Of a stretch of 64,000 nucleotides of DNA, positions 40,665 to 51,039 are shown one piece after another; the stretch's first letter is position 1; each line of letters opens with the position of its first letter. The stretch covers positions 2,604,001-2,668,000 of the forward strand of contig NZ_CP016594.1 in NCBI RefSeq assembly GCF_001698225.1, read 5' to 3'. Origin of the DNA: Gordonia terrae. GTDB lineage: Bacteria > Actinomycetota > Actinomycetes > Mycobacteriales > Mycobacteriaceae. The position numbers and the translations under genes were made by a program. Under the pieces are notes generated by a model. It was given only the letters and a program-made list of their open reading frames with translations. It did not search any database and was not told the DNA's origin.

Positions 40665-41774
40665 GTGCCGATCAACCATGACACGGCCGGGCGTCGCGCC
40701 CGGTTGCGTACCGAACTGCGGGCCGCCGACGACCCGGTCTCGTTCCTCGTCGTCTCCGACCTCGTCAACGTCCGCTATCTGACGGGTTTCACCGGCTCCA
40801 ATGCCGCTGTGCTGATCGATGCGGACGACCCGGCGGGTGACCGCATCGCCACCGACGGCCGCTATCTCACCCAGGTCGCCCAGCAGGTGCCAGACGTCGA
40901 ACCGATCATCGAACGCGCCGTGGCGCGGGCCCTCGTCGATCACGCCCGCTCCGGCGGGGCCGATCGAATCGGCTTCGAGTCCGACACCGAGACCGTGGCC
41001 GGGCACCGGGCACTCTCCGCCGCCGTCGGGGACTCCGGGGTCGAACTGATCGGCACGTCCGGTCTGGTGCAGAACCTCCGGGCCGTCAAAGAGTCGGGGG
41101 AGATCGAGCTGCTCCGGGCGGCGTGCGCGATCGGGGATGCGGCCCTGGCGCAGATCATCGCGGACGGCGTCCTGCGGGCCGGGACGACCGAACGCGAGGT
41201 CGCGCGGGCCCTCGAATGGGAGATGTACCGCCTCGGGGCCGACGGGATCGCGTTCGAGACCATCGTGGCGGCCGGCGCCCACTCCGCGATCCCGCATCAC
41301 CGGCCGACGCACACCGCGCTGGCCGACGGCGACCTCGTCAAGATCGACTTCGGCTCCGTCGTCGGCGGGTACCACTCGGACATGACCAGGACCTTCGTCC
41401 TGCGCCGCGCCGCGTCGTGGCAGCGTGACCTCTACCAGCTCGTCGAGACCGCGCAGGCCGCCGGCCGGGCGGCGCTGACCCCCGGCGCCGACCTCCGTTC
41501 GGTCGACGCGGCGGCGCGCGACGTGATCGACCGCGCCGGGCACGGGGAGCACTACGTGCACGGCCTGGGCCATGGGGTGGGGCTGGAGATCCACGAAGCG
41601 CCGGGAATCGGCAAACTCGCGGCGGGTACACTGCCATGCGGTGCAGCGGTCACCGTGGAGCCCGGTGTGTACCTGCCCGGATGGGGCGGGGTCCGGATCG
41701 AGGACACACTGGTGGTCACCGACGGCGACCCCGACCTGCTGACCGCCACCGACAAGACATTCACCGTCATCTGA
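40665..41774 (+). CDS. pepQ: Xaa-Pro aminopeptidase/prolidase-type M24 peptidase
   Basis: The enzyme removes residues before proline using two metal ions. The five M24 ligands are seen in DFGSVVGGYHSDMTRTF (two aspartates, about 228-239), GLGHGVGLEIHE (histidine, about 303), VEPGVYLPG (glutamate, about 332) and RIEDTLVVT (glutamate, about 346). The N-terminal creatinase-like domain (about 1-130) opens RLRTELRAADDPVSFLVVSDLVN in pieces typical of the family. Length is 369 residues. The GTG start lacks a ribosome-binding site but has a -10-like element at leaderless distance. efp begins 21 bp after the stop. Confidence 0.92.
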   Translation: MPINHDTAGRRARLRTELRAADDPVSFLVVSDLVNVRYLTGFTGSNAAVLIDADDPAGDRIATDGRYLTQVAQQVPDVEPIIERAVARALVDHARSGGADRIGFESDTETVAGHRALSAAVGDSGVELIGTSGLVQNLRAVKESGEIELLRAACAIGDAALAQIIADGVLRAGTTEREVARALEWEMYRLGADGIAFETIVAAGAHSAIPHHRPTHTALADGDLVKIDFGSVVGGYHSDMTRTFVLRRAASWQRDLYQLVETAQAAGRAALTPGADLRSVDAAARDVIDRAGHGEHYVHGLGHGVGLEIHEAPGIGKLAAGTLPCGAAVTVEPGVYLPGWGGVRIEDTLVVTDGDPDLLTATDKTFTVI

Positions 41775-41795
41775 CTGCAAGGGAACACAAACCAC

Positions 41796-42359
41796 ATGGC
41801 ATCCACCGCCGACTTCAAGAACGGCCTCGTGCTGCGCATGGACGACCAGCTCTGGCAGATCCAGGAGTTCCAGCACGTGAAGCCGGGCAAGGGTCCCGCG
41901 TTCGTGCGCACCAAGATCAAGAACGTGCTGAGCGGCAAGACCGTGGACAAGACCTTCAACGCGGGCGTGAAGGTCGAGACCGCGACCGTCGACCGTCGTG
42001 ACATGACCTTCCTCTACAACGACGGCACCGACTACGTGTTCATGGACGCGCAGGACTACGAGCAGTTCTCGCTGCCGCCGGCCACCGTCGGCGACGGCGC
42101 GCGCTTCCTGCTGGAGAACATGACCGTGCAGGTCTCGCTGAACGAGGGCAATCCGCTGTTCGTCGAGTTGCCGGTCACCGTCGAGCTGATCGTCGCCCAG
42201 ACCGATCCCGGCCTGCAGGGCGATCGTTCCACCGGCGGGACCAAGCCCGCCACGCTGGAGACCGGAGCCGAGATCCAGGTGCCGCTGTTCATCAACACCG
42301 GGGACAAGCTCAAGGTCGATTCGCGCGACGGCAGCTATCTCGGCCGCGTCAACTCCTGA
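41796..42359 (+). CDS. efp: Translation elongation factor P
   Basis: EF-P helps ribosomes stalled on proline runs. The 187-residue protein has the three beta-barrel domains: a KOW-like domain (about 1-65) with the tip loop [12 protein letters not shown], where the lysine contacts the P-site tRNA, an OB domain (about 67-127), and a second OB domain with the EF-P signature [20 protein letters not shown] in its last 30 residues. The ATG is preceded by AAGGGA. Modification enzymes such as EpmA or YmfI cannot be judged from this window. Confidence 0.97.
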   Translation: MASTADFKNGLVLRMDDQLWQIQEFQHVKPGKGPAFVRTKIKNVLSGKTVDKTFNAGVKVETATVDRRDMTFLYNDGTDYVFMDAQDYEQFSLPPATVGDGARFLLENMTVQVSLNEGNPLFVELPVTVELIVAQTDPGLQGDRSTGGTKPATLETGAEIQVPLFINTGDKLKVDSRDGSYLGRVNS

Positions 42360-42362
42360 CCT

Positions 42363-42839
42363 GTGAAACAACCCGGAACCCGACACAAGGCCCGACGCCG
42401 CGCGGTGGACCTCCTCTTCGAGGCGGAGGCCAAGGGCGTCAGTCCCGCCCAGCTGGTCACCGAACGACGCGAGTACGTCCGATCGGACGAGAGCGTCGGC
42501 TCCATCCACGACTACACCGCGACCGTGATCCAGGGACTGGCCGACGATCAGTCCCAGATCGACGCGGTCATCTCGTCGTATCTGCGTGACTGGACCCTCG
42601 AACGGCTCCCTGCCGTCGACCGCGCCATCATGCGCCTGGCGACCTGGGAGCTGTTCAACTCGCTCGACGTCGACACGATCGTGGTCGTCGACGAGGCGGT
42701 CGAGCTCGCCAAGGAACTCTCCACCGACGACTCGCCCGCCTTCGTCAACGGGGTGCTGGCCAAGATCGCCGAACTCGCTCCCCAGGTCCGGGCGGCCGCG
42801 TCCGCCGAACCCGCACCCGGACGGCCGGAGCAGAACTGA
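42363..42839 (+). CDS. nusB: Transcription antitermination factor NusB
   Basis: NusB, with NusE (S10), takes part in rRNA antitermination. The 158-residue helical protein has the family opening [19 protein letters not shown], a central [18 protein letters not shown], and [24 protein letters not shown]. The C-terminal 20 residues are a variable tail. The GTG start lies three bases after the efp stop, so the two are co-transcribed. In M. tuberculosis the gene is followed by an unrelated region; here the pyrimidine operon begins 118 bp downstream. Confidence 0.95.
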   Translation: MKQPGTRHKARRRAVDLLFEAEAKGVSPAQLVTERREYVRSDESVGSIHDYTATVIQGLADDQSQIDAVISSYLRDWTLERLPAVDRAIMRLATWELFNSLDVDTIVVVDEAVELAKELSTDDSPAFVNGVLAKIAELAPQVRAAASAEPAPGRPEQN

Positions 42840-42893
42840 TCCGCACCGGGTGTGGCGTACGTCGCGGGAATTCGTCGGCGTCGCCGCCCGGTG

Positions 42894-42899
42894 TAGAGT
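42894..42899 (+). promoter_or_regulatory. Candidate -10 of the pyr operon
   Basis: TAGAGT fits TANNNT and lies about 15 bp upstream of the first bases of the predicted PyrR-binding hairpin. Transcription would start near 42906, giving a leader of about 50 bases. A weak TTCGTC at 42871-42876 is at -35 distance. Confidence 0.45.
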
Positions 42900-42914
42900 G
42901 TCGCGAGACAGACA

Positions 42915-42951
42915 TCCTTTAACGATCCGTCCTGCGAGGCGGAGAAGGAGG
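42915..42951 (+). promoter_or_regulatory. PyrR-binding RNA hairpin that contains the pyrR ribosome-binding site
   Basis: The RNA folds as an upper five-pair stem CCGUC/GGCGG (42927-42931 with 42938-42942, one G-U pair) closed by the six-base loop CUGCGA. This fits the PyrR recognition loop CNGNGR. A purine-containing bulge on the 5' side (42920-42926) separates it from a lower stem UCCUU (42915-42919) with AAGGA (42945-42949). That AAGGA is part of the Shine-Dalgarno sequence AAGGAGG (42945-42951), six bases before the TTG start. When PyrR with UMP holds the hairpin, ribosomes should be blocked. Mycobacterial pyr operons are known to use PyrR-dependent translational repression, so the match is strong. 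It is not an antiterminator/terminator pair. Confidence 0.85.
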
Positions 42952-42957
42952 TCGGCT

Positions 42958-43542
42958 TTGGCCAGCCCCGCTCCCAGGGTGCTGCTCGATGCCGCCGACG
43001 TGTCGCGGACGATTGCTCGTGTCGCGCACCAGGTCATCGAGAAGACTGCTCTGGACTCGCCCGACGCACCCCGCGTCGTTCTCATCGGAATCCCCACTCG
43101 CGGAACATCTCTCGCCACCCGGCTGGGTGCCAAGATCGGTGAGTTCGCGGGTGTCGACGTGCCGGTGGGTTACCTCGACATCACGCTGTACCGCGACGAT
43201 CTGCGCGGCAAGCCGCACCGTCCGCTGGAGCGGACGATGGTGCCCGCGGGTGGCGTCGACAACGCCATCGTGATCCTGGTCGATGATGTCCTCTACTCGG
43301 GCCGGACGGTGCGCGCGGCGCTCGACGCCCTGCGCGATCTCGGTCGTCCCGCGGCCGTCCAGCTCGCGGTCCTCGTCGACCGCGGCCATCGCGAACTCCC
43401 GTTGCGCGCAGACTATGTCGGCAAGAACATCCCGACGGCCCGGGACGAGCAGGTCTCGGTCCATCTCGTCGAGCACGACGGCATCGACGAGGTCGTCCTC
43501 GCGTCGGCATCGAGTTCGGCTGCGGCGGAGAGTGATTCGTGA
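42958..43542 (+). CDS. pyrR: PyrR, pyr mRNA-binding regulator / uracil phosphoribosyltransferase
   Basis: PyrR senses UMP and binds the pyr leader RNA; it also has some uracil phosphoribosyltransferase activity. The 194-residue protein has the type I PRT motif [17 protein letters not shown] at about 105 and the basic RNA-contacting segments [15 protein letters not shown] and [14 protein letters not shown]. The start is TTG at 42958, supported by the strong AAGGAGG six bases upstream and by the family opening [19 protein letters not shown] weak start codon fits a protein made in small amounts. It is the first gene of the pyrimidine operon and overlaps pyrB by one base. Confidence 0.95.
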   Translation: MASPAPRVLLDAADVSRTIARVAHQVIEKTALDSPDAPRVVLIGIPTRGTSLATRLGAKIGEFAGVDVPVGYLDITLYRDDLRGKPHRPLERTMVPAGGVDNAIVILVDDVLYSGRTVRAALDALRDLGRPAAVQLAVLVDRGHRELPLRADYVGKNIPTARDEQVSVHLVEHDGIDEVVLASASSSAAAESDS

Positions 43543-44492
43543 TGCGGCATCTGCTGTCGACGCAGGACCTCAGCCGCGACGATGCCACCGCTCTCCTCGA
43601 CGACGCCGAGCGCTTCGAGCAGGCGCTCACCGGGCGCGAGGTGCGCAAGCTGCCGACACTGCGCGGGCGCACGGTGATGACCGTGTTCTACGAGAACTCG
43701 ACCCGTACCCGGGTCTCCTTCGAGGTCGCGGGCAAGTGGATGAGCGCCGACGTCATCAACGTCAGCGCCTCGAGTTCCTCTGCGGGCAAAGGGGAGTCGC
43801 TGCGCGACACGGCCAAGACCCTGCACGCCGCGGGCGCCGACGCGCTGATCGTCCGGCACCCGGCCTCGGGTGCGCCGGCCCAGATCGCCGACTGGACGAC
43901 GACTCCCGACGGTGACGGCCCCGCGGTCATCAACGCCGGGGACGGCACGCACGAGCATCCCACGCAGGCACTCCTCGACGCGCTGACCCTGCGTCAGCGC
44001 CTCGGATCACTCGACGGTCGGCGCATCGCCATCGTCGGCGACATCATCCATTCCCGTGTCGCCCGGTCCAATGCGCATCTGCTCTCGACACTCGGCGCCG
44101 AGGTCGTGCTGGTCGCACCGCCGACCCTGCTGCCGGTCGGGGTCGAGCAGTGGCCGGTGAGCGTCTCCGGCAGCCTCGACGCCGAACTCCCCGCCGTCGA
44201 CGCCGTCATGATGCTCCGGGTCCAGGCCGAGCGCATGAACGGCGGGTTCTTCCCGAGTGCCCGCGAGTACTCGGTCCGGTTCGGGCTGAACGACCGCCGA
44301 CTGTCTCTGCTGCACGATGACGCGGTCGTCCTGCATCCGGGACCGATGCTGCGCGGCATGGAGATCGGCTACTCGGTGGCCGATTCGCCCAAGGCCACCG
44401 TGCTCGAACAGGTCCGCAACGGCGTGCACGTCCGGATGGCGGTCCTGTTCCGTCTGCTCGTGGGTTCCGATTCCGCGGGAGCCCACCTATGA
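43542..44492 (+). CDS. pyrB: Aspartate carbamoyltransferase, catalytic subunit
   Basis: PyrB joins carbamoyl phosphate and aspartate, the committed step of pyrimidine synthesis. The 316-residue protein shows the carbamoyl-phosphate motif STRTRVSFE at about 53 and HPTQALLD at about 139, and the aspartate-binding loop [10 protein letters not shown] at about 224. No regulatory subunit gene (pyrI) is present, as expected for actinobacteria. The ATG at 43542 shares one base with the pyrR stop. A GTG directly before it is possible. It is 31 bp before pyrC. Confidence 0.97.
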   Translation: MRHLLSTQDLSRDDATALLDDAERFEQALTGREVRKLPTLRGRTVMTVFYENSTRTRVSFEVAGKWMSADVINVSASSSSAGKGESLRDTAKTLHAAGADALIVRHPASGAPAQIADWTTTPDGDGPAVINAGDGTHEHPTQALLDALTLRQRLGSLDGRRIAIVGDIIHSRVARSNAHLLSTLGAEVVLVAPPTLLPVGVEQWPVSVSGSLDAELPAVDAVMMLRVQAERMNGGFFPSAREYSVRFGLNDRRLSLLHDDAVVLHPGPMLRGMEIGYSVADSPKATVLEQVRNGVHVRMAVLFRLLVGSDSAGAHL

Positions 44493-44523
44493 CCCCCCTC
44501 ACAACCATTGCAGGAGTTGGACA

Positions 44524-45849
44524 GTGAGCGCCACAACCGGATCCGTACCGCCGACCGGGTCCGTCCTCATCAGAGCCGTCCGCCCGTACGGCGAGGGAGA
44601 CCCGATCGACGTCCTCGTCGTCGACGGTGTCATCAGCGAGCTGGGTTCGGCGGTCACCGCACCCGAGGGGACCGAGGTGATCGACGGCAAGGGCGGAGTG
44701 CTCCTGCCCGGCTTCGTCGACCTGCACACCCACCTGCGTGAGCCGGGCCGTGAGGACACCGAGACGATCCGCTCGGGTTCGGCAGCCGCGGCGCTCGGCG
44801 GCTACACCGCCGTCTTCGCGATGGCCAACACCAGCCCGGTGGCCGACAACTCGACTGTCACCGACAACGTGTGGCGGTCGGGGCGCGAGGTCGGGCTCGT
44901 CGACGTCTACCCGGTCGGCGCGGTGACCGTCGGTCTCGGCGGCAAGCAGCTCGCCGAGATGGGCATGATGGCGGCCGGCGCCGCGGGCGTGCGGATGTTC
45001 AGCGACGACGGCAAGTGCGTCGACGATCCGCTGCTGATGCGTCGTGCTCTGGAATACGCCACCGGGCTCGGGGTCCTCATCGCCCAGCACGCCGAAGAAC
45101 CGCGGCTGACCGTCGGTGCGGTCGCCAACGAAGGGCCGACGGCCTCGCGTCTCGGCCTGGCGGGCTGGCCGCGCGCCGCCGAGGAGTCCATCGTCATCCG
45201 CGACGCCCTTCTCGCGCGCGATGCCGGGGCGCGTATCCACATCTGCCACGCCTCCACGGAGGGCACCGTCGAACTGTTGCGGTGGGCGAAGGAACAGGGG
45301 ATCGCGATCACCGCCGAGGTGACACCGCACCACCTGCTCCTCGACGACTCGGTCCTGCACACCTACGACCCGGTGAACAAGGTGAATCCGCCGTTGCGCG
45401 AGGTCCGCGACAAGCAGGCATTGCGGCAGGCGCTCGCCGAGGGGATCGTCGACTGTGTGGCCACCGACCACGCCCCGCACGCCGCGCAGGAGAAGTGCTG
45501 CGAATTCGCGCAGGCCAAGCCCGGGATGCTCGGCTTGCAGACGGCGCTGCCGATCATCGTGGAGACCCTGGTGAAGCCCGGCCTGCTGGACTGGCGCGGC
45601 GTCGCGCGGGTCATGAGTGAGCGACCGGCGCAGATCGTCGAGCTCACCGATCAGGGCCGTCCGATCGAGGTGGGTGAACCCGCGAACCTCGCCGTTGTCG
45701 ATCCGGACACGCCCTGGGTGGTCCATGGTCCCGACCTGGCGAGCCTGTCCGACAACACCCCGTTCGAAGCGATGACCATGCCCGCCACGATCACCGCGAC
45801 CGTGCTGCGCGGCGTGGTGACCGCTCGCGACGGGCAGGTGACCCGATGA
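44524..45849 (+). CDS. pyrC: Dihydroorotase
   Basis: PyrC cyclises carbamoyl-aspartate to dihydroorotate. The 441-residue protein is a type I amidohydrolase. The metal motif [10 protein letters not shown] lies at about 66, further histidines are in HICHASTEG and TPHHLLLDD, and the catalytic aspartate is in [14 protein letters not shown] at about 317. The GTG at 44524 follows AGGAG (44512-44516). Longer in-frame extensions into pyrB are not credible. Its TGA overlaps the next ATG by four bases. Confidence 0.97.
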   Translation: MSATTGSVPPTGSVLIRAVRPYGEGDPIDVLVVDGVISELGSAVTAPEGTEVIDGKGGVLLPGFVDLHTHLREPGREDTETIRSGSAAAALGGYTAVFAMANTSPVADNSTVTDNVWRSGREVGLVDVYPVGAVTVGLGGKQLAEMGMMAAGAAGVRMFSDDGKCVDDPLLMRRALEYATGLGVLIAQHAEEPRLTVGAVANEGPTASRLGLAGWPRAAEESIVIRDALLARDAGARIHICHASTEGTVELLRWAKEQGIAITAEVTPHHLLLDDSVLHTYDPVNKVNPPLREVRDKQALRQALAEGIVDCVATDHAPHAAQEKCCEFAQAKPGMLGLQTALPIIVETLVKPGLLDWRGVARVMSERPAQIVELTDQGRPIEVGEPANLAVVDPDTPWVVHGPDLASLSDNTPFEAMTMPATITATVLRGVVTARDGQVTR

Positions 45850-46520
45850 CCCCGGCGCCGGGAGCGAAGCGAGCGGGCCGAACCAGACCCGCGAGGACAA
45901 GGCGCGGACTGATCCCGGGGATTCTCGCGGTCCTGGTCATCGCCTCGGTGATCGCCTCGCTGTTCGGATACGGCAAGATCGTTTTCAACGCATGGTTCAT
46001 CGGCGCCGTCGCACTGCTCGCCATCGGGATCCTTTCGGTGTTCTACCTGCTGGTGACGGGGAACCGGAAGAAGACCGCGGCGCAGGCCGACCTCATCGGT
46101 GCACTCCCGACGATCCCCGCCGACCCGGGCACAGTGCTCCGAGGCCCGGACACCGGCCTCTACCTCGGCAGCACCGTCGCGCCGAGCTGGCAGAACCGGG
46201 TGACAGTCGGTGACATCGGTGATCGTGCGTCGTCGGTGCTGACCGAATTCGAGACAGGCATCCTCATCGCGCGCCAGGGTGCGAGTGACATCTGGATTCC
46301 GCGCGAGTCGGTCACCGCGGTCCGGACGGAGCGCGGCATCGCGGGCAAGGTGATGACCGCCGACGGCGTCCTCGCCATCCGCTGGGTCCTGCCCAACGGA
46401 ACCGAGATCGACTCCGGGGTGCGCGCCGACGACAAATCGATCTACCCCGGCTGGGTGAACGCCTTCGCCGGGACGCATGACAGTGGACACGGTCCACAGG
46501 GACAAGGGGCACAGGAATGA
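45846..46520 (+). CDS. Membrane protein with PH-like domain, embedded in the pyr operon
   Basis: This 224-residue protein has two membrane helices (about 22-44 and 49-70) and a beta-rich domain (about 100-205) resembling bacterial PH-like domains. A homologue lies at the same place between pyrC and carA in M. tuberculosis, so its link to pyrimidine genes is old, but its function is unknown. The first residues, [11 protein letters not shown], are encoded by a 34-bp dispersed repeat that begins seven bases into the gene, so the very N-terminus may not be ancestral. It overlaps pyrC and carA by four bases each and is therefore made with the pathway enzymes. Confidence 0.8.
   Translation: MTPAPGAKRAGRTRPARTRRGLIPGILAVLVIASVIASLFGYGKIVFNAWFIGAVALLAIGILSVFYLLVTGNRKKTAAQADLIGALPTIPADPGTVLRGPDTGLYLGSTVAPSWQNRVTVGDIGDRASSVLTEFETGILIARQGASDIWIPRESVTAVRTERGIAGKVMTADGVLAIRWVLPNGTEIDSGVRADDKSIYPGWVNAFAGTHDSGHGPQGQGAQE
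45853..45886. repeat. Second copy of the 34-bp dispersed repeat, at a gene start
   Basis: This copy differs from the alaS copy (31636-31669) at two of 34 positions. It begins CGGCGCCGGGAGCGAAGCGA. Both copies are on the + strand but are read in different frames, so the similarity is at DNA level and not due to a shared protein motif. Confidence 0.8.
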
Positions 46521-47704
46521 ACACAGCGGTCTTGGTGCTGGAGAACGGTCAGGTGTTCACCGGCCGGAGCTACGGCGCAGTCGGCGAGACCCTTGGCGAG
46601 GCGGTGTTCTGCACCGCGATGACCGGCTATCAGGAGACCCTGACGGATCCGAGCTACCACCGGCAGATCGTGGTGGCCACCGCGCCGCAGATCGGCAACA
46701 CCGGTTGGAACACCGAGGACGGCGAGAGCACCGGTAGCGCCGGGAGCACCGGCGTCGACGGTGACTCGGGCAAGATCTGGGTCGCCGGTTATGCCGTGCG
46801 CAACCCCACCCGACGCGTCTCCAACTGGCGTGCGACGACCTCCCTGGAGGAGGAGCTGGACCGCCAGGGCGTCGTCGGCATCGGCGGCATCGACACCCGC
46901 ACCGTCGTCCGCATCCTCCGCGACCACGGCTCGATGAAGGCCGGCATCTTCTCCGGTCCGGCCCTGGCCGACACCGACGAACTCGTCGCCCGGGTCCGCA
47001 ATCAGCCGGACATGAAGGGCGCCCGGCTGGCCGACGAGGTCACCACCAGCGACGGCTACGTCGTCGAACCCCTCGATCAGCACCGTTTCACGGTGGCCGC
47101 CATCGATCTGGGGATCAAGACGAACACGCCGCGGATGTTCGCCGAACGGGGAGTGCGCACCCACGTGCTGCCCGCGACGGTCGCGCTCGACGCGATCGCC
47201 GACCTCGAGCCCGACGGCGTCTTCCTCTCGAACGGTCCCGGCGACCCGGCCACCGCCGACGACATCGTCGAACTCACCCGCGGGGTTCTCGGTCGGGACA
47301 TCCCGCTGTTCGGCATCTGCTTCGGCAACCAGATCCTGGGCCGCGCGCTCGGCCGTTCGACCTACAAGATGAAGTTCGGACACCGCGGCATCAACATCCC
47401 GGTCGTCGACCACGCCACCGGCAAGGTCTCGATCACCTCGCAGAACCATGGCTTCGCGCTCGAAGGCGAGGCGGGGGAGGAGTTCGACTCCGACTTCGGC
47501 CGAGCCCGCGTCAGCCATGTCTGCGCCAACGACGGCACCGTGGAGGGCGTCGAACTGCTCTCCGGCCGCGCCTTCTCCGTGCAGTACCACCCCGAAGCGG
47601 CGGCCGGCCCCCACGATGCCGCGTACCTGTTCGACAAGTTCGTCACCCTGCTCGAGGGCGACCGTGAGTCCCGCAAGACCAAGAACCAAGGAGCGAGTGC
47701 CTGA
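46517..47704 (+). CDS. carA: Carbamoyl-phosphate synthase small subunit
   Basis: CarA releases ammonia from glutamine for carbamoyl-phosphate synthesis. The N-terminal small-subunit domain (about 1-180) opens [17 protein letters not shown]. The class I amidotransferase domain carries [14 protein letters not shown] (catalytic Cys, about 269) and the His/Glu pair in [11 protein letters not shown] (about 357). A glycine- and serine-rich stretch, [16 protein letters not shown] at about 69-84, is longer than I expect at this loop and is probably a lineage insertion. Length is 395 residues. The ATG overlaps the upstream stop, and the TGA overlaps carB by one base. Confidence 0.96.
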   Translation: MNTAVLVLENGQVFTGRSYGAVGETLGEAVFCTAMTGYQETLTDPSYHRQIVVATAPQIGNTGWNTEDGESTGSAGSTGVDGDSGKIWVAGYAVRNPTRRVSNWRATTSLEEELDRQGVVGIGGIDTRTVVRILRDHGSMKAGIFSGPALADTDELVARVRNQPDMKGARLADEVTTSDGYVVEPLDQHRFTVAAIDLGIKTNTPRMFAERGVRTHVLPATVALDAIADLEPDGVFLSNGPGDPATADDIVELTRGVLGRDIPLFGICFGNQILGRALGRSTYKMKFGHRGINIPVVDHATGKVSITSQNHGFALEGEAGEEFDSDFGRARVSHVCANDGTVEGVELLSGRAFSVQYHPEAAAGPHDAAYLFDKFVTLLEGDRESRKTKNQGASA

Positions 47705-50700
47705 TGCCGCGCCGCGAAGACATCAACCACGTCCTGGTCATCGGGTCCGGGCCGATCGTCATCGGTCAGGCCTGCGAGTTCGACTACTCCGGGACCCAGG
47801 CGTGCCGTGTGCTCAAGGCCGAAGGCCTGCGCGTGTCCCTGGTGAACTCCAACCCGGCGACGATCATGACCGACCCGGAATTCGCCGACGCGACCTACAT
47901 CGAGCCGATCACGGCCGAGTACGTGGAGAAGGTCATCGAGGCCGAACGCGACGCCGGACATCCCATCGACGCGGTGCTGGCCACCCTCGGCGGGCAGACC
48001 GCGCTGAACACCGCTGTCGCACTGCATGATCGGGGTTCGCTGGAGAAGTACGACATCGAACTGATCGGTGCCGACTTCGACGCGATCCAGCGTGGCGAGG
48101 ACCGCCAGATGTTCAAGGACATCGTGGAGAAGGTCGGTGGTGAGAGCGCCCGGTCGCGGGTATGCCACACCATGGACGAGGTGCGCGACACCGTCGCCGA
48201 ACTCGGCTTCCCGGTGGTCGTCCGACCCTCGTTCACCATGGGCGGCCTCGGTTCCGGCATGGCCTACGACGACGCAGACCTCGACCGCATCGCCGGCGGC
48301 GGCCTGGCCGCGTCGCCGACGGCCAACGTCCTCATCGAGGAGTCGATCCTCGGGTGGAAGGAATACGAACTCGAGCTCATGCGCGACAACCGCGACAACG
48401 TCGTGGTCGTCTGCTCGATCGAGAATCTCGACCCGGTCGGCGTACACACCGGCGACTCGGTGACGGTCGCCCCGGCGATGACGCTGACCGACCGCGAGTA
48501 CCAGATCATGCGTGACCTCTCCATCGACATCCTCCGCGAGGTCGGCGTCGACACAGGCGGTTGCAACATCCAGTTCGCGCAGGACCCGCGCGACGGCCGG
48601 CTCGTCGTCATCGAGATGAACCCGCGCGTGTCGCGGTCGTCGGCACTGGCGTCGAAGGCCACCGGCTTCCCGATCGCGAAGATCGCCGCCAAGCTGGCCA
48701 TCGGCTACAGCCTCGACGAGATCGTCAACGACATCACCAAGGAGACCCCGGCCTGCTTCGAGCCGACGCTCGACTACGTGGTGGTGAAGGCTCCGCGGTT
48801 CGCGTTCGAGAAGTTCCCGGGCGCGGACGACACGCTCACCACCACCATGAAGTCGGTGGGGGAGGCGATGAGCCTCGGCCGCAGCTTCGCCGAAGCGCTC
48901 GGCAAGGTCATGCGCTCGCTCGAGACGAAGGCCGGTGGATTCTGGGCCGAGCCGAACCGCCCGGACCCGGCCACGGTCGACCTGCCCGCGCTGCTGGAGG
49001 ACATCAAGACCCCGAAGGACGGTCGGCTGTACAAGCTGATGCTGGCCTTCGACGCGGGCGCGACGATCGAGGACCTGTACGAGGCCACCGCGATCGACCC
49101 GTGGTTCCTCGCCGAGATCGGGGGCATCGCCGCTCTGGGAGCAGAGCTGCGCGATGCCGACACCCTCGACGAGGCTTTGCTCCGCGAGGCGAAGTCGACC
49201 GGCTTCTCGGACCGTCAGATTGCCGCGCTGCGTACGGATTTCGCTGACGAGGCGGCCGTGCGCGCGCATCGGATCGAGCTGGGCGTGCGTCCGGTCTACA
49301 AGACCGTGGACACCTGCGCGGCCGAGTTCGAGGCGAAGACGCCGTACCACTACTCCAGCTACGAGCTCGATCCGGCGGCGACCAGCGAGATCGCACCGCA
49401 GACCGATCGGGAGAAGGTCCTGATCCTGGGGTCGGGCCCCAACCGCATCGGACAGGGCATCGAGTTCGACTACTCGTGTGTGCACGCCGCGCTCACGCTG
49501 TCGGAGGCCGGGTACGAGACCGTGATGGTCAACTGCAACCCGGAGACCGTGTCGACGGACTACGACACCGCCGATCGCCTGTACTTCGAGCCGCTGACCT
49601 TCGAAGACGTGCTCGAGGTGTACCACGCCGAGTCGCAGTCGGGGACGGTCGCCGGAGTCATCGTGCAGCTCGGCGGACAGACCCCGCTCGGACTGGCGCA
49701 TCGGCTCGAGGCGGCCGGCGTACCGATCGTCGGCACCAGTCCGGCCGCCATCGACCTGGCCGAGGACCGCGGTGAGTTCGGCAAGGTCCTCACCGCCGCC
49801 GGCCTGCCGGCGCCGGCGTTCGGCACCGCGACGAGCTTCGCCGAGGCGCGCGACACGGCCGCCCGGATCGGGTATCCGGTGCTCGTCCGGCCGTCGTATG
49901 TCCTCGGTGGCCGCGGAATGGAGATCGTCTATGACGAGAAGTCCTTGGAGGACTACATCTCTCGGGCGACCGAGCTGACCCCGGATCACCCGGTGCTGGT
50001 CGACCGGTTCCTCGAGGATGCGGTGGAGATCGACGTCGACGCCCTGTGCGACGGTGACGAGGTCTACATCGGCGGCGTGATGGAGCACATCGAGGAGGCC
50101 GGTATCCACTCCGGTGACTCCGCCTGTGCGTTGCCGCCGGTGACCCTCGGGCGCGCCGACCTGGAGATGGTGCGTTCCTCGACCGAGGCGCTCGCCAAGG
50201 GCATCGGCGTGAAGGGGCTGCTCAACGTCCAGTACGCGCTGAAGGACGACATCCTCTACGTGCTCGAGGCGAATCCGCGTGCGAGCCGGACGGTTCCGTT
50301 CGTCTCCAAGGCGACCGCGGTGCCGCTGGCCAAGGCATGTGCCCGGGTCATGCTCGGCGCGTCGATCGCCGACCTGCGCGAGCAGGGCATCCTGCCGGCC
50401 ACCGGCGACGGGGGCGAGGCCCCGGCCACCGCACCCATCTCGGTGAAAGAAGCGGTCCTGCCGTTCAACCGGTTCCGGCGACACGACGGAAGCGGCGTCG
50501 ACAACCTGCTCAGCCCCGAGATGAAGTCGACCGGTGAGGTCATGGGCATCGACGCCGACTTCGGGCGCGCCTTCGCCAAGTCGCAGACCGCCGCCTACGG
50601 GTCTCTGCCCACCAGCGGCAAGATCTTCGTGTCGGTGGCCAACAAGGACAAGCGGGCGCTGATCTTCCCGGTCAAGCACCTCGCCGACCTCGGTTTCGAG

Positions 50701-51039
50701 ATCCTGGCCACCGAGGGCACCGCGGACGTGTTGCGGCGCAACGGGATCAAGTGTGAGACGGTGCGCAAGCACTTCGAGGCCGCCGAGGGGCAGCGCACGA
50801 TCGTCGACATCATCCGGGGCGGCGAGGTGACGATGGTCATCAACACGCCGTACGGCAACTCCGGTCCGCGCGTCGACGGCTACGAGATCCGCAGCGCGGC
50901 GGTGTCGGTCAACATCCCGTGTATCACCACCGTGCAGGGGGCCTCCGCTGCCGTGCAGGGCATCGAGGCCGCGATGACCGGAGACATCGGGGTGCGGTCA
51001 CTGCAGAATCGGCACGCCGACCTGGCCGGCCGGTCGTGA
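47704..51039 (+). CDS. carB: Carbamoyl-phosphate synthase large subunit
   Basis: CarB makes carbamoyl phosphate from bicarbonate, ammonia and two ATP. The 1111 residues contain two homologous ATP-grasp halves. The first opens [20 protein letters not shown] at about 11, and the second opens [17 protein letters not shown] at about 575. Each has the ATP-binding pattern [12 protein letters not shown] or [12 protein letters not shown]. The C-terminal MGS-like regulatory domain (about 960-1111) has [18 protein letters not shown] and the loop [18 protein letters not shown], where UMP and other effectors bind. The product feeds both pyrimidines and arginine. Confidence 0.98.
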   Translation: MPRREDINHVLVIGSGPIVIGQACEFDYSGTQACRVLKAEGLRVSLVNSNPATIMTDPEFADATYIEPITAEYVEKVIEAERDAGHPIDAVLATLGGQTALNTAVALHDRGSLEKYDIELIGADFDAIQRGEDRQMFKDIVEKVGGESARSRVCHTMDEVRDTVAELGFPVVVRPSFTMGGLGSGMAYDDADLDRIAGGGLAASPTANVLIEESILGWKEYELELMRDNRDNVVVVCSIENLDPVGVHTGDSVTVAPAMTLTDREYQIMRDLSIDILREVGVDTGGCNIQFAQDPRDGRLVVIEMNPRVSRSSALASKATGFPIAKIAAKLAIGYSLDEIVNDITKETPACFEPTLDYVVVKAPRFAFEKFPGADDTLTTTMKSVGEAMSLGRSFAEALGKVMRSLETKAGGFWAEPNRPDPATVDLPALLEDIKTPKDGRLYKLMLAFDAGATIEDLYEATAIDPWFLAEIGGIAALGAELRDADTLDEALLREAKSTGFSDRQIAALRTDFADEAAVRAHRIELGVRPVYKTVDTCAAEFEAKTPYHYSSYELDPAATSEIAPQTDREKVLILGSGPNRIGQGIEFDYSCVHAALTLSEAGYETVMVNCNPETVSTDYDTADRLYFEPLTFEDVLEVYHAESQSGTVAGVIVQLGGQTPLGLAHRLEAAGVPIVGTSPAAIDLAEDRGEFGKVLTAAGLPAPAFGTATSFAEARDTAARIGYPVLVRPSYVLGGRGMEIVYDEKSLEDYISRATELTPDHPVLVDRFLEDAVEIDVDALCDGDEVYIGGVMEHIEEAGIHSGDSACALPPVTLGRADLEMVRSSTEALAKGIGVKGLLNVQYALKDDILYVLEANPRASRTVPFVSKATAVPLAKACARVMLGASIADLREQGILPATGDGGEAPATAPISVKEAVLPFNRFRRHDGSGVDNLLSPEMKSTGEVMGIDADFGRAFAKSQTAAYGSLPTSGKIFVSVANKDKRALIFPVKHLADLGFEILATEGTADVLRRNGIKCETVRKHFEAAEGQRTIVDIIRGGEVTMVINTPYGNSGPRVDGYEIRSAAVSVNIPCITTVQGASAAVQGIEAAMTGDIGVRSLQNRHADLAGRS

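Noticed and set aside
40569..43133. Minus-strand extension of the B-4DMT gene to 1031 residues
   Set aside because: The extension runs antisense through pepQ, efp and nusB. Only the last 176 residues resemble a protein family.
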